From positions 4,661,001-4,725,000 of the forward strand of contig NZ_CP114905.1 of assembly GCF_027497195.1 (NCBI RefSeq): a stretch of 64,000 bases of DNA, read 5' to 3'. Of this stretch, positions 10,161 through 19,303 are shown one piece after another (the stretch's first letter is position 1; each line of letters starts with the position of its first letter). Source of the DNA: Streptomyces sp. WMMC500 (GTDB lineage Bacteria; Actinomycetota; Actinomycetes; Streptomycetales; Streptomycetaceae). The notes under the pieces are model-generated. The model saw only the letters and a list, made by a program, of their open reading frames with translations. It did no database searches and was not told the DNA's origin. A program made the position numbers and the translations under genes.

Positions 10161-11684
10161 TCAGTACGAGAAGGCCATGGGCCGGTCGGAGTCTTCGCGG
10201 TCGTGGCCGCCGATCTTCGTCGGCGGGTTGAGGTCGGACTCGGTGAGTTCGGGCGGTCCGGCCTTCACGTACTTGATCATCAGCTTGGCCTCGATGAAGG
10301 CGAGGGCCGCGTACAGGAGGGTGTAGACGCTCAGCGAGGCGATGACCTCGCCCTGTGAGACACCGGGGGAGACCGCGGAGGACGTGGGCAGGACGCCGTA
10401 GACGACCCAGGGCTGGCGGCCCGTCTCGGTGAAGATCCAGCCCCAGGAGCTGGCGATGAGCGGGAAGAGGAGGGTGAGGAGGCAGAGCCGCCAGTACCAG
10501 CCGCCGAGGCGGGCGCCGAGTTCGCGGTCCTTGGTGAGGGCGAGTCTGGGGACGTCGTCCTCGCCGGTACGGAGCCGGGCGGCGAGCCAGAACCGGCGGC
10601 GGGTGAGCCAGAGTCCGAGGACGCCGAGGCCCAGGGAGACCATCCCGAAGCCGATCATCCAGCGGAAGCTCCAGTACGCGAGCGGGATGTTGGGCCGGTA
10701 GTCGCCGAGGCCGAACGTGCCGTCGTACTTCTCCTTCAGCTCCTCGTTGGTGGGGTTGATGCCGGGGACGGCCTCGGAGAAGTTGTCGTGGGCGAGGAAC
10801 GACAGCACGCCGGGGACCTCTATGGCGACCCTGTTGTGGCCCTTGTCGACGTCGCCGATGGCGAAGAGCGAGAAGGGCGCGGGCGCCTCGGTCTCCCACA
10901 GGGCCTCGGCGGAGGCCATCTTCATCGGCTGCTGGTCGTACATGATCTTGCCGAGGCGGTCGCCGGTGAACGCGGTGAGCAGCCCCGCCACGACCATCGT
11001 GATCAGGCCCAGCCGCAGCGAGCTGCGCATCACGGCGACGTGCCGGCCGCGCATCAGGTGGTACGCGGCGATCCCGACGACGAACGCGCCGCCGGTGAGG
11101 AAGGCCGCGGTGATGGTGTGGCAGAACTGCGCGACGGCGGTGTTCTGGCTGAGTACGCGCCAGAAGTCGGTCAGCTCGGCGCGGCCGGACTCCTCGTTCA
11201 TGCGGTAGCCGACGGGGTGCTGCATCCAGGAGTTGGCGGCGAGGATGAAGTACGCGGAGAGCACGGTGCCGATCGCGACCATCCAGATGCAGGCGAGGTG
11301 GATCTTCTGCGGCAGCCGGTCCCAGCCGAAGATCCACAGGCCGACGAAGGTGGACTCGAAGAAGAAGGCGATCAGGGCTTCGAAGGCGAGGGGGGCACCG
11401 AAGACGTCGCCCACGAAGCGGGAGTAGTCGGACCAGTTCATGCCGAACTGGAACTCCTGGAGGATGCCGGTGACCACGCCCATGGCGATGTTGATCAGGA
11501 AGAGCTTCCCCCAGAACTTCGTCGCCCTGAGGTACTTCTCCCTGCCGGTGCGCACCCAGGCGGTCTGGAGCCCGGCGACGAGGGAGGCGAGGGAGATCGT
11601 CAGGGGGACGAAGAGGAAGTGGTAGACGGTGGTGATCCCGAACTGCCAGCGCGCCAGGGTCTCCGGGGCGAGTGCCAGATCCAC
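10161..11684 (-). CDS. cydA: Cytochrome bd oxidase subunit I
   Basis: 507 residues with the CydA hallmarks: the N-terminal RWQFGITTVYHFLFVPLTI helix holding the haem b595 His ligand, the quinol-binding GRQPWVVYG motif with a short Q-loop, and multiple membrane helices. It binds haems b558, b595 and d and oxidises menaquinol while reducing oxygen at low tension. The start is GTG 11684, well placed behind GGAGAGGAG. It heads the operon cydA-cydB-cydDC-kinase on the minus strand. A Rex-like operator lies about 120 bp upstream, which would couple expression to the NADH/NAD+ ratio as known for Streptomyces cyd operons. Confidence 0.97.
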   Translation of the reverse strand: MDLALAPETLARWQFGITTVYHFLFVPLTISLASLVAGLQTAWVRTGREKYLRATKFWGKLFLINIAMGVVTGILQEFQFGMNWSDYSRFVGDVFGAPLAFEALIAFFFESTFVGLWIFGWDRLPQKIHLACIWMVAIGTVLSAYFILAANSWMQHPVGYRMNEESGRAELTDFWRVLSQNTAVAQFCHTITAAFLTGGAFVVGIAAYHLMRGRHVAVMRSSLRLGLITMVVAGLLTAFTGDRLGKIMYDQQPMKMASAEALWETEAPAPFSLFAIGDVDKGHNRVAIEVPGVLSFLAHDNFSEAVPGINPTNEELKEKYDGTFGLGDYRPNIPLAYWSFRWMIGFGMVSLGLGVLGLWLTRRRFWLAARLRTGEDDVPRLALTKDRELGARLGGWYWRLCLLTLLFPLIASSWGWIFTETGRQPWVVYGVLPTSSAVSPGVSQGEVIASLSVYTLLYAALAFIEAKLMIKYVKAGPPELTESDLNPPTKIGGHDREDSDRPMAFSY

Positions 11685-11799
11685 GTGGGCTCCTCTCCGT
11701 GATCACGGGCACGGCACTGACGATGATCCACGCGCCGGTCGGCCGGTTGGGGCCGTGGCGGCATGGCATACGGGGGTAAACCCTTGCGAACAGCGCCGC

Positions 11800-11817
11800 T
11801 CGTGAATGAGTTCACAT
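11800..11817. promoter_or_regulatory. Rex-like operator upstream of cydA
   Basis: The sequence contains GTGAA-4 bp-TTCACA, matching the Rex consensus TTGTGAA-N4-TTCACAA at all but the outer positions. A further TTCACAA half-site follows directly (to 11823). Rex represses cyd genes in Streptomyces when NADH is low. The position 116-133 bp upstream of the cydA GTG fits a promoter site. Assignment rests on pattern and context. Confidence 0.7.
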
Positions 11818-11908
11818 TCACAAGGTCCAGTGTGGCACAGCGCTTCCCCGGCCCTTCAGGGGGGTCCCCTACGTCGCGTTTCGGCAGGTCTGGGGGGTGC
11901 CGGGGAGG

Positions 11909-11950
11909 GAGGCGAGAGCGGTGCTCCGCGCGGAGAGCAGTGCTCACCGC
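11909..11950. repeat. Two more units of the GAGAGCGGTGCTC repeat family
   Basis: The 296-bp gap between the aminotransferase stop and the cydA start (11685-11980) holds, besides the Rex site, two adjacent palindromic units (GAGAGCGGTGCTCCGC and GAGAGCAGTGCTCACC). They are of the same family as those at 3223-3400 and inside cydDC. They sit just beyond the 3' end of the aminotransferase gene and upstream of the cyd operon. Confidence 0.7.
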
Positions 11951-11980
11951 CGCGCCCACCGGACCCGCCCCGGCCGCGCC

Positions 11981-13108
11981 CTACAACTCCTTGCGGAACT
12001 CTTCCGCCACCGCCAGCAGGATGTCGTTCGCCTCGGGCTCGCCCACCGAGGCCCGTACCCCGTCGCCCGCGAACGGCCGCACCACCGCGCCCGCCGCCTC
12101 GCACGCCGCCGCGAAGTCCAGGCTCCGCTCCCCCAGCCGCAGCCAGACGAAGTTCGCGTGCGTCTCCGGCACCGACCAGCCCTGCGCCAGCAGCCCCTCC
12201 CGCACCCGCGTGCGCTCCGCGACCAGCGCCTCCACCCGCTCCAGCAGCGCCGCCTCGCTGCGCAGCGAGGCGATCGCCGCCTCCTGCGCGATCTGGCTCA
12301 CCCCGAACGGCACCGCCGTCTTCCGCAGCGCCGCCGCGACCGGCTCGTGCGCCACCGCGAAGCCGACCCGCAGCCCCGCCAGCCCGTACGCCTTGCTGAA
12401 GGTGCGCAGCACGCAGACGTTCGGCCGGTCCCGGTAGAACTCCAGGCCGTCCGGGATGCCGCCGTCCACGCCGTCGTCCCGTACGAACTGGCAGTACGCC
12501 TCGTCCAGCACCACCAGCACGTCCCGCGGCACCCGGTCGAGGAACCGCTCCAGCTCCCCGCGGCGCACCGCCGTGCCCGTCGGGTTGTTCGGCGTGCAGA
12601 CGAAGATCAGCCGGGTGGCGTCCGTCACCGCGTCCGCCATCGCGTCCAGGTCGTGCCGCTCCTCCGCCGTCAGCGGAACCTGCACCGAGCGCGCGCCCGA
12701 GATCTGCGTGATGATCGGGTACGCCTCGAACGACCGCCACGCGTAGATCACTTCGTCGCCCGGCCCGGCCGTCGCCTGCAGCAACTGCTGGGCCACCCCC
12801 ACAGAACCGGTGCCGATGGCGACGTGCTCGGGGGGCACGCCGAGGCGTGCGGCGATCTCGGCGGTGAGCGCGGTGCACGCCATGTCGGGGTAGCGGTTGA
12901 AGCTCCCGGCCGCCGCGACCGCCGCCTCCAGCACGCCGGGCAGCGGCGGGTAGGGGTTCTCGTTCGAGGAGAGCTTGTACGCCGCCGCCCCCGGGCCCGC
13001 GCTCGCCGCCGGCTTGCCCGGCTTGTACGTCGGGATGCCCGCCAGCGCGGCCCTCAGCCTGGGAGCACCGGGAGCCTCCGCAGCCCCGGAAGTTCTGTCG
13101 TTCGTCAC
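11981..13108 (-). CDS. Class I/II PLP-dependent aminotransferase, HisC/aromatic type
   Basis: 375 residues with the histidinol-phosphate/aromatic aminotransferase signature: an N-terminal IPTYKPGKP, substrate-binding [30 protein letters not shown] and the PLP-lysine motif [13 protein letters not shown]. The PGKP start and overall form resemble the actinobacterial phenylalanine aminotransferase Pat more than operon-encoded HisC, and there are no other his genes nearby. The GTG start at 13108 is chosen because AGGAGGA sits 7 bases before it; the open frame upstream to 13225 has no better site. It is divergent from the LacI-type regulator. A perfect palindrome at 13142-13156 lies just upstream. 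Confidence 0.88.
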   Translation of the reverse strand: MTNDRTSGAAEAPGAPRLRAALAGIPTYKPGKPAASAGPGAAAYKLSSNENPYPPLPGVLEAAVAAAGSFNRYPDMACTALTAEIAARLGVPPEHVAIGTGSVGVAQQLLQATAGPGDEVIYAWRSFEAYPIITQISGARSVQVPLTAEERHDLDAMADAVTDATRLIFVCTPNNPTGTAVRRGELERFLDRVPRDVLVVLDEAYCQFVRDDGVDGGIPDGLEFYRDRPNVCVLRTFSKAYGLAGLRVGFAVAHEPVAAALRKTAVPFGVSQIAQEAAIASLRSEAALLERVEALVAERTRVREGLLAQGWSVPETHANFVWLRLGERSLDFAAACEAAGAVVRPFAGDGVRASVGEPEANDILLAVAEEFRKEL

Positions 13109-13526
13109 CGCGGTCCTCCTCGACCGAGCCCGTACCCTGCTGTTACGCGCCGTAACCACCGGCCCCGTCCTGCCCGCCCCGGCCGCGGGCGGCACCCGAA
13201 GGGGCGCATCCACCCTCGCGCGCACGGGTGGCGGACGCCATGGCGCGCATCACCCGTGAAGGTGACTGAGACCTCTTCGAGACCTTCGCACCATGGCAGG
13301 TGCCACCCAGCTTGCGCCATCGACCGGGGGTCGACAATGGTGCAACCACTTGTCGTTCCATGGTCGTTTGACCGTTCCGCTCCTGCAGAATCGTGCCTGT
13401 CAGTTACGGTTCGGATTCTCCCGCAATCGAGCCATCCGAGCCCTACTATCAGCTCGCGATGACAAGCCTGACTGACTATTGCGGCTTGCACGGGGGACCA
13501 CGTACGTGCTTGAAGAAAGAAGGCGC
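13109..13526. promoter_or_regulatory. 418-bp divergent intergenic region with operator-like palindrome
   Basis: This region lies between the aminotransferase (minus) and the LacI-type gene (plus). It contains a perfect 6-3-6 palindrome GTTACGCGCCGTAAC at 13142-13156, just upstream of the aminotransferase GTG. Its GC content is clearly lower between about 13310 and 13500, as expected for a promoter zone of the LacI gene. No convincing coding sequence is seen on either strand. Confidence 0.5.
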
Positions 13527-14621
13527 ATGACCGGCTCGATCCAACCGCAAGTGAGCCGGCCGCCCAGCCGCAAGCTGGCGCGGGCGGGCATCCGGGATGT
13601 CGCCGCCGCCGCGGGCGTCTCGATCACCACCGTCTCCGACGCGCTGAACGGCAAGGGCCGGCTGCCGGAAGCGACCCGCCGGCACGTCCGCGAGGTCGCC
13701 GACCGCCTCGGCTACCGGCCCTCGGCCGCCGCCCGCGCCCTGCGCACCGGCAAGTCGGGGCTGATCGGCTTAACGGTGACGACGTACGGGGAAGAACCGT
13801 TCACCTTCACGGAGTTCGCGTACTTCGCCGAGATGGCCCGCGCCGCGACCTCCGCCGCCCTCGCCCGCGGCTACGCGCTGGTGATCCTTCCCGCGACCTC
13901 GCGCCACGACGTGTGGTCCAACGTCGCCCTCGACGGCACGGTGGTCATCGACCCGGCCGAGGGCGACCCGGTCGTCAGCGAGATCGTCCGGCAGGGCATC
14001 CCCGTGGTCAGCGACGGCCGCCCCGGCGGCTCCCTGCCCGTCACCGCCTGGGTCGACAACGACCACCAGGCCGCCGTCATGGACCTCCTCGACCACCTCG
14101 CCGAGTCCGGCGCCCGCCGCATCGGGCTGCTCACCGGCACCAGCACGGACACCTACACCCGGCTGTCCACCACCGCGTACCTCACCTGGTGCGAGCGCGT
14201 CGGACAGGACCCGGTCTACGAGTCCTACCCCGCCCACGACCCGCGGGCCGGCGCCGTCGCCGCCGACCGGCTGCTCGCCCGCCCCGACCGCCCGGACGCC
14301 GTCTACGGCCTCTTCGACCCCAACGGCACCGACCTCCTCGCCGCCACCCGCCGCTACGGCCTGCGGGTGCCCGACGACCTCATGCTCGTCTGCTGCAGCG
14401 AGTCCCCGGGCTACGCCTCCACCGACCCGCCCATCACCACGCTGTCGCTCAAGCCGCGCCGCATCGGCACGGCCGTCGTGCAGTTACTGATCGACGCCAT
14501 CGAGGGAGTCGACACGGGCCGCCCCATCGAGCAGGTCATACCGACGGACCTGATCGTGCGGGCGTCCTCGCAGCGCCGCCCGCCGCGCACGGTCGTCAGC
14601 GCCCCGCGCCGCCCGGCGTAG
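13527..14621 (+). CDS. LacI/GalR-family regulator with two TTA codons
   Basis: 364 residues. The N-terminal helix-turn-helix is IRDVAAAAGVSITTVSDALNG (about residues 20-40), with the hinge around RPSAAARALRTGKSGLIGL, followed by a periplasmic-binding-protein-like effector domain to the end. ATG 13527 is preceded by AGAAGG; an earlier in-frame start at 13479 lacks a site. Two in-frame leucine TTA codons occur, codon 82 (13770-13772) and codon 320 (14484-14486). In streptomycetes TTA is read only by the bldA tRNA, so translation is probably developmentally gated. Its neighbours are a divergent aminotransferase and a downstream phosphatase. The effector is unknown. Confidence 0.9.
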   Translation: MTGSIQPQVSRPPSRKLARAGIRDVAAAAGVSITTVSDALNGKGRLPEATRRHVREVADRLGYRPSAAARALRTGKSGLIGLTVTTYGEEPFTFTEFAYFAEMARAATSAALARGYALVILPATSRHDVWSNVALDGTVVIDPAEGDPVVSEIVRQGIPVVSDGRPGGSLPVTAWVDNDHQAAVMDLLDHLAESGARRIGLLTGTSTDTYTRLSTTAYLTWCERVGQDPVYESYPAHDPRAGAVAADRLLARPDRPDAVYGLFDPNGTDLLAATRRYGLRVPDDLMLVCCSESPGYASTDPPITTLSLKPRRIGTAVVQLLIDAIEGVDTGRPIEQVIPTDLIVRASSQRRPPRTVVSAPRRPA

Positions 14622-14651
14622 CGGGCGGGGAGCGCGCCACGGCCGTACGGG

Positions 14652-14671
14652 ACGGCCCCGGGCGGGGCCGT
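14652..14671. terminator. Hairpin downstream of the LacI-type gene
   Basis: ACGGCCCC, a 4-base loop, then GGGGCCGT: a perfect 8-bp GC stem 30 bp after the stop. There is no T-run, as is common for Streptomyces terminators. Confidence 0.5.
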
Positions 14672-14724
14672 GCGGGACGGCGCCACGCGACGGGCCCACG
14701 CGACGGCCGTACGACCCGGGGTCG

Positions 14725-14848
14725 TACGGCCCGGCCCGCGCCCCGGGCCGTACGGCCGCCCGCGCCCCTGCCGTACGGCCTCCGCCGCGCTCCGCGGCCG
14801 GGCCGCCCCGCCGCGCTACGGCCCGGCCCGCGCCCCGGGCCGTACGGC
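14725..14848. repeat. 32-bp direct repeat of palindromic CCGTACGGC character
   Basis: Two identical 32-bp copies (14725-14756 and 14817-14848) begin TACGGCCCGGCCC and end GGGCCGTACGGC. They lie in a 503-bp gene-free gap (14622-15124) that is unusually dense in CCGTACGGC palindromes. Each copy can fold on itself because its ends are complementary. The rest of the gap is less GC-rich towards 14960-15020, probably the phosphatase promoter. Confidence 0.7.
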
Positions 14849-15124
14849 GACTCACGCCCCGTGCGCCCCGCCCTCGCCGGCCCTCCGGCCGGGCTCGCGC
14901 CGGTCGTGCCCTGTTTGCCCGGTTCTGGTGCTCCGCCGGGCGTCCGTCTTCGGCAGCCGGAACCAATTGGCGGCCCCTGGTACCGCACAAGCTGCGACGG
15001 GCATTTCTATGATGGGCGCACGCACACCGCGGATCTCCTCCACCTGCACGGGGGAGCGGCACCTGGTCCCATGGCGGCCCGGTCGTGTCCCGGTGGCAGA
15101 ACGGCGAGGCGGTGGAGGGGTTCG

Positions 15125-16129
15125 ATGCAACAGGGGGCCGGTCAGACGCCGGGGCTGCGGACCACGGCTGGGGTGCCCGCCGGGGCGGCGCCCCCCGTCC
15201 CCGCGGCGCCGGCCGCCGGCGACGCCTACGGGCCCGCCGACGACGGGTACACCCCGACCCAGGCCGACCTGCCGGTGATCAGGCCGGGCGAGAACGGCGG
15301 CTACGGCCCGCTGTACGTCGTGGGCGACGTCCACGGCTATCTCGACGAGCTGCGCGCCGCGCTGCGCGCCCAGGGCATCGTCGACGAGGCCGACCGCTGG
15401 ATCGCCGGCAACACCCGCGTGTGGTTCCTCGGCGACTTCACCGACCGCGGCCCGGACGGCATCGGCGTCATCGACCTCGTCATGCGGCTGTCCGCCGAGG
15501 CGGCGGCCGCCGGCGGCTACTGCAAGGCGCTCATGGGAAACCACGAGCTGCTGCTGCTCGGCGCCAAGCGCTTCGGCGACACGCCCGTCAACTCCGGTGC
15601 CGGCACCGCCTCCTTCCAGGCCGCCTGGCTGCTCAACGGCGGGCAGCGCACCGACATGGAGCGGCTGGAGGACGTCCACCTGCAGTGGATGGCGCGTCTC
15701 GACGCGATCCACCAGGAGGACGACCACCTCCTGGTGCACTCCGACACCACCGCGTACCTCGACTACGGTGACTCGATCGAGGGCGTCAACGACACCGTCC
15801 ACGACATCCTCGCCCGCTCGGACGCGGACGAGGTGTGGGACCTCTTCCGCAAGTTCACCAAGCGCTTCGCCTTCCGCGACGAGGAGACGGGCCCCGCGGC
15901 GGTACGGGAACTGCTGGGCCGGTACGGCGGCGAGCGGCTGGTGCACGGGCACAGCCCGATCCCGTATCTGCTGGGGGAGGTGCCCAGCGAGGACACCGAA
16001 GGCGAGGAGCGGGGCGCCGCCGTGCAGGGCCCGCACATCTACGCGGACGACCTCGCCATCGCCATGGACGGCGGGGTCACCATGGCCGGAAAACTGCTTG
16101 TCGTGCGACTTCCGCTGATCGGGCGCTAG
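15125..16129 (+). CDS. Calcineurin-like Ser/Thr metallophosphatase
   Basis: 334 residues. After a Pro/Ala-rich N-terminus of about 55 residues, the PPP/metallophosphatase motifs follow in order: GDVHG, GDFTDRG, GNHE, HSD and HGH. These provide the di-metal centre of a phosphoesterase. The domain arrangement is like bacterial PrpA/ApaH-type phosphatases. ATG 15125 follows GGAGGGG by four bases. It is alone on the plus strand between the LacI gene and a membrane protein. The substrate is not predictable; protein phosphatase activity is the family expectation. Confidence 0.88.
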   Translation: MQQGAGQTPGLRTTAGVPAGAAPPVPAAPAAGDAYGPADDGYTPTQADLPVIRPGENGGYGPLYVVGDVHGYLDELRAALRAQGIVDEADRWIAGNTRVWFLGDFTDRGPDGIGVIDLVMRLSAEAAAAGGYCKALMGNHELLLLGAKRFGDTPVNSGAGTASFQAAWLLNGGQRTDMERLEDVHLQWMARLDAIHQEDDHLLVHSDTTAYLDYGDSIEGVNDTVHDILARSDADEVWDLFRKFTKRFAFRDEETGPAAVRELLGRYGGERLVHGHSPIPYLLGEVPSEDTEGEERGAAVQGPHIYADDLAIAMDGGVTMAGKLLVVRLPLIGR

Positions 16130-16306
16130 CGCAGGTCCGCGCGTCGTGCTCTAATACGGAACCTCCTTTTCTGAAAAGACACTTATCCGCCATACCCGAA
16201 GCGCTCTACCATCGGTAATAGGCTCTGCCGCCCAGGGCCTAGCGCCGCAGGCACGCTCCGTCCCCTGTTTGCCTTGTTGCCTGCCCATCCGGGGGAGCAC
16301 AAGCAC

Positions 16307-17218
16307 ATGACCAGTGCGTCGCATCTGTTGACGGAGGACCGCCCGGACTTCGAGCGGCTCCTCGATACCGCGCTGTCCAATGCCGAGTTCGCGGTCGGCG
16401 CCGGCCGCGGCCGGCCGCTCGACCCCGAACGGCTGCGCGCCCGGGCCCTCGGTGCCACGGCCGAGATTTCCGCGACCGCGTCGGCCGAATACGAACATTA
16501 CGTGGGGCTGCGCACGGAGTTGCGCCGGCCCGCGGCGAGCGGCGGGCCCCTGGGCGGGGGCGAGGGCATCCGCCTGACCGGCGGACAGGGCGGCGGCTCC
16601 AGCGCGGGCGTGGCCGCGGCGGCCGCGGTGCTGGTGCCGGTGCTGGCCGGCACGGCGGCGCTGATCTTCCTCCTCGTCGGCTATCTGCTGCAACTGATGG
16701 ACCCCGAGCCCTCCGTGGCGTCCTCGATGCGCCAGGCGGGCTGGATCTTCGCGATGCTCGCGGTCGGCGCCATCGTCATCTCGATGGTCGCGCTGCTGCT
16801 GACGGCGGTGCGCAACGGTTCGACGTCCATCAGGGCGGCGGCCAGCCGGGATCTGACCGAGCAGGTCGACCGGGCCCGCGAGGAGTGGCGCGCGGCGCTG
16901 CTCGAACGGGGCATTCAGCCCTTCATCGAGCGGGCCCTCGCCGGCCCCGGAGCCGGCGGTCCCGAAGCGGGTGCCCCCGACGTCGGCGGTCCCGAGGTCG
17001 GCGGCCCCGACGTCGGCGGCCCTGAGGGCGGCGCCGGGGGCGGCGGGGCGTACCCCGCGGTCCGTACCGACCCCACCGCCACCCGCACCCCGCGCCTGGG
17101 CTACTCCCGCCCGGCGTTCTCCAGCCCCGACGACGGCCAGTCGACGGACGGACCGAGCTACTCGAGCCCGGACTTCACCAGCCCCGACTACGGCGGCCCG
17201 GAGCACGACCCGGACTGA
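16307..17218 (+). CDS. Two-helix membrane protein with Gly/Pro/Asp repeat tail (unknown function)
   Basis: 303 residues, not assigned to a family with known function. A soluble N-terminal domain of about 100 residues (helical, rich in Glu/Arg) is followed by two transmembrane helices at about 112-135 and 148-172. An amphipathic segment (LTEQVDRAREEWRAALLERG) comes next, then a low-complexity tail with repeated GGPEVGGPDVGG-type units and Ser/Tyr/Pro. ATG 16307 is preceded by GGGGGAG. The gap before it (16130-16306) includes an AT-richer stretch that may hold the promoter. It is followed at 17305 by a HAD phosphatase. Confidence 0.75.
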   Translation: MTSASHLLTEDRPDFERLLDTALSNAEFAVGAGRGRPLDPERLRARALGATAEISATASAEYEHYVGLRTELRRPAASGGPLGGGEGIRLTGGQGGGSSAGVAAAAAVLVPVLAGTAALIFLLVGYLLQLMDPEPSVASSMRQAGWIFAMLAVGAIVISMVALLLTAVRNGSTSIRAAASRDLTEQVDRAREEWRAALLERGIQPFIERALAGPGAGGPEAGAPDVGGPEVGGPDVGGPEGGAGGGGAYPAVRTDPTATRTPRLGYSRPAFSSPDDGQSTDGPSYSSPDFTSPDYGGPEHDPD

Positions 17219-17304
17219 CTCCGACCGACCGCGACCGACTCCGGGGCCGTGCGGCGCAAGTAATCGTTTGTGGGCGACCGCGCGCACGTCCTAGCCTCAC
17301 GGCC

Positions 17305-17937
17305 ATGTCCCGGCTGCACATCTTCGACATGGACGGCACCCTGCTGCACGGCTCCTCCGCGAACATCGAACTGGCGCGGCAACTGGGCCTGGTCACGGAG
17401 TTCCGCGCGCTGGACGCGGCGTTCAGCTCCGGCGAGATCGACACCTACGTGTACGCCGAGCACGCCCACGCCATGTGGAGCAGCCTCACGCCCGAGATCC
17501 TCGCGCGGGCGTTCGCGGGCGCGCCGTGGCTCACGGGGATCCGGGAGGTGTGGGCGGACATCACCGAGCGTGGGGAGCGCTGCGCGGTCATCTCGCTGGC
17601 GCCCGGGTTCTTCGTCGAACGGCTGCTGGAGTGGGGGGTGCACGCGGCGCACGGTTCGCGGTTCCCGGCGCTGCCGTTCCGCGAGCCGGTGGACATGGCG
17701 GGCATCCTGGGGCCGCCGGACAAGGTGCGGATAGCCGACCTGCTGTGCGCGGAGTACGGGCTGACGCGGGCGGACTGCGTGGCGTACGGGGACTCCATGT
17801 CGGACACCGACCTGTTCGCGGTCGTGCCGCGGTCGGTCGCCGTGAACGCCGACCACCACGTGAGCGGGCTCGCCTCGCACGCGTACAGCGGGCGGGACCT
17901 GCGGGACGCGTACGCGCTGACGCGTACCGGCGGCTGA
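17305..17937 (+). CDS. HAD-IB family phosphatase (SerB-like)
   Basis: 210 residues with motif I FDMDGTLLHG, motif II ISLAPGF, a conserved Lys in PPDKVRIADLL and motif IV YGDSMSDTDLF. This is the pattern of HAD subfamily IB (phosphoserine phosphatase-like). A promoter with TTGTGG (17268-17273), 18 bases, and TAGCCT (17292-17297) ends 7 bases before the ATG, so the transcript is probably leaderless. The gene converges on the Nudix gene, with stops only a few bases apart. The substrate is uncertain. Confidence 0.85.
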   Translation: MSRLHIFDMDGTLLHGSSANIELARQLGLVTEFRALDAAFSSGEIDTYVYAEHAHAMWSSLTPEILARAFAGAPWLTGIREVWADITERGERCAVISLAPGFFVERLLEWGVHAAHGSRFPALPFREPVDMAGILGPPDKVRIADLLCAEYGLTRADCVAYGDSMSDTDLFAVVPRSVAVNADHHVSGLASHAYSGRDLRDAYALTRTGG

Positions 17938-17941
17938 CCCG

Positions 17942-18433
17942 TCAGCCGAAGTCGTCGGCGAGGACGGCGAGGACGCCCTCGATGTTCGCGCGCAGATAGG
18001 CGCGCAGACTGGGCGGGACGACGTCGACGGAGTCGACGCCCTCGCGGGTGAAGGGGATGCGCACCGCCTCGTACTCGCCGCAGGGCTCGTCGACTTCGGG
18101 GCCGTGGCGCCGGGTCAGGTCCATGGACGCCAGCCGGCAGGCGAAGAAGTGCTGCACCTTCACGCCGCGTGCGCCGTCGGGGCCTTGCGGCCCCTCGGGC
18201 ACGGTGTCGACGAAGACGGGGACGACGCCGGTGACGCGGGCGCCCAGTTCCTCGTCGACCTCGCGGTGCAGGGCGGCGACGACGGAGGCGTCGGCGGGCT
18301 CGACGCCTCCGCCGGGGGTGATCCAGTACGGTTCGCGGCCCGGTTTGGTGCGTTTGATGAGCAGCATCTCGTCGCCGTCGAGGAGGACGGCGCGGGCGGT
18401 GCGCTTGACCACGGGCCGGTGGGACACGGTCAT
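17942..18433 (-). CDS. Nudix hydrolase
   Basis: 163 residues. The Nudix box is GGGVEPADASVVAALHREVDEELG (Gx5Ex7REUxEExGU) at about residues 41-64, with the metal-binding glutamates present. It would hydrolyse a nucleoside diphosphate derivative; the substrate is not evident. It converges with the HAD-IB gene. The ATG at 18433 lacks a strong ribosome site. Confidence 0.87.
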   Translation of the reverse strand: MTVSHRPVVKRTARAVLLDGDEMLLIKRTKPGREPYWITPGGGVEPADASVVAALHREVDEELGARVTGVVPVFVDTVPEGPQGPDGARGVKVQHFFACRLASMDLTRRHGPEVDEPCGEYEAVRIPFTREGVDSVDVVPPSLRAYLRANIEGVLAVLADDFG

Positions 18434-18634
18434 GGGATGTATGTGGCACGCGGGACGCCGGTCGAAACCCGCGCGCGCAGCGCGCGGGGGGACAACTCGC
18501 CGTCGAAGGCGCGGGAGTAGCGGCCGGCGCCGCGGTGCGCGGGCGTCCTGCTCACGGGTCCGGCGCCCGGGTGCCGCCGCTCGGCCCGGCGCGGGCCGGC
18601 CGCGGAACCCGGGCGCCGGTTGGGCGCCCGTGCG

Positions 18635-19303
18635 TCACCGCCGCTCGTCGTCGCCGCGGTCGCGGCGGGTGGTGTCGTCCTTGTCGTAGATGCGGTGGGT
18701 GCTGCCGCTCTCCTCGGTGCCGGGCCTCATCTCGTGCGCGGTGCCGCCGGTGATGTCGCTCTGCGTGGTGCGGCCGGACCGGTCGCCGGTGCCGGGCGCG
18801 GGGGACGTGCGGGACGCGGTGCCGCCGGGCATGCCGGAGTCGTCACCCTTCATCCCGGACGAGCCCGGCGTGCCGGACGTCTCACCGGACGCGCCGTGCC
18901 TGCCGCCGTGCATGCCGTGCTTGCCGTGCTTCTCGTGCCTCCCCTCACCCTGGCCGCGCATGTCCTCGTCGGCCGTGCGCGTCTGGCCGGTGTCCTTGCC
19001 GTGCCCGCGGTCCGTGCCGTAGTCGCGGCGCGTGCCGGTCGTCTGCGCGGCGCGGTTGGTGGTCTCGCCGCGGCGCGCGCCCGTACCGGACTTCTTCGCC
19101 AGACCGGCGAGGCCGAGGAGGCCGGCGAGGCCCAGCAGGCCCCAGTTGCTCGCGCTGTCGCCCTTCGGGCCGCGCGGGCCCTGCTCCTGCTGGACCGTGG
19201 TCTGGGGGCTGTCCGCCGGGGCCGCGGGCTGCGCGCTCGCGCCGGTCAGGGGGGCCAGGGCGATGACCCCGGCCGCGCCCAGTGTTGCGGCGATCTTACG
19301 CAT
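18635..19303 (-). CDS. Secreted protein with WGxxGLxGLxGL segment and charged low-complexity tail
   Basis: 222 residues. A signal peptide (MRKIAATLGAAGVIALAPLTGASA) is followed by a short Gln/Pro stretch, then WGLLGLAGLLGLAGLAKK (about residues 53-70). That segment is a single hydrophobic glycine-rich helix of the WGxxGxxG type thought to anchor proteins in the envelope. The remainder is a highly hydrophilic tail with HGKHGMHGGRHG and many Thr, Arg, Asp and Gly residues. ATG 19303 is preceded by GGGAGA. WGxxGxxG small proteins in Streptomyces are of unknown role. A 200-bp gap separates it from the Nudix gene. Confidence 0.75.
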   Translation of the reverse strand: MRKIAATLGAAGVIALAPLTGASAQPAAPADSPQTTVQQEQGPRGPKGDSASNWGLLGLAGLLGLAGLAKKSGTGARRGETTNRAAQTTGTRRDYGTDRGHGKDTGQTRTADEDMRGQGEGRHEKHGKHGMHGGRHGASGETSGTPGSSGMKGDDSGMPGGTASRTSPAPGTGDRSGRTTQSDITGGTAHEMRPGTEESGSTHRIYDKDDTTRRDRGDDERR

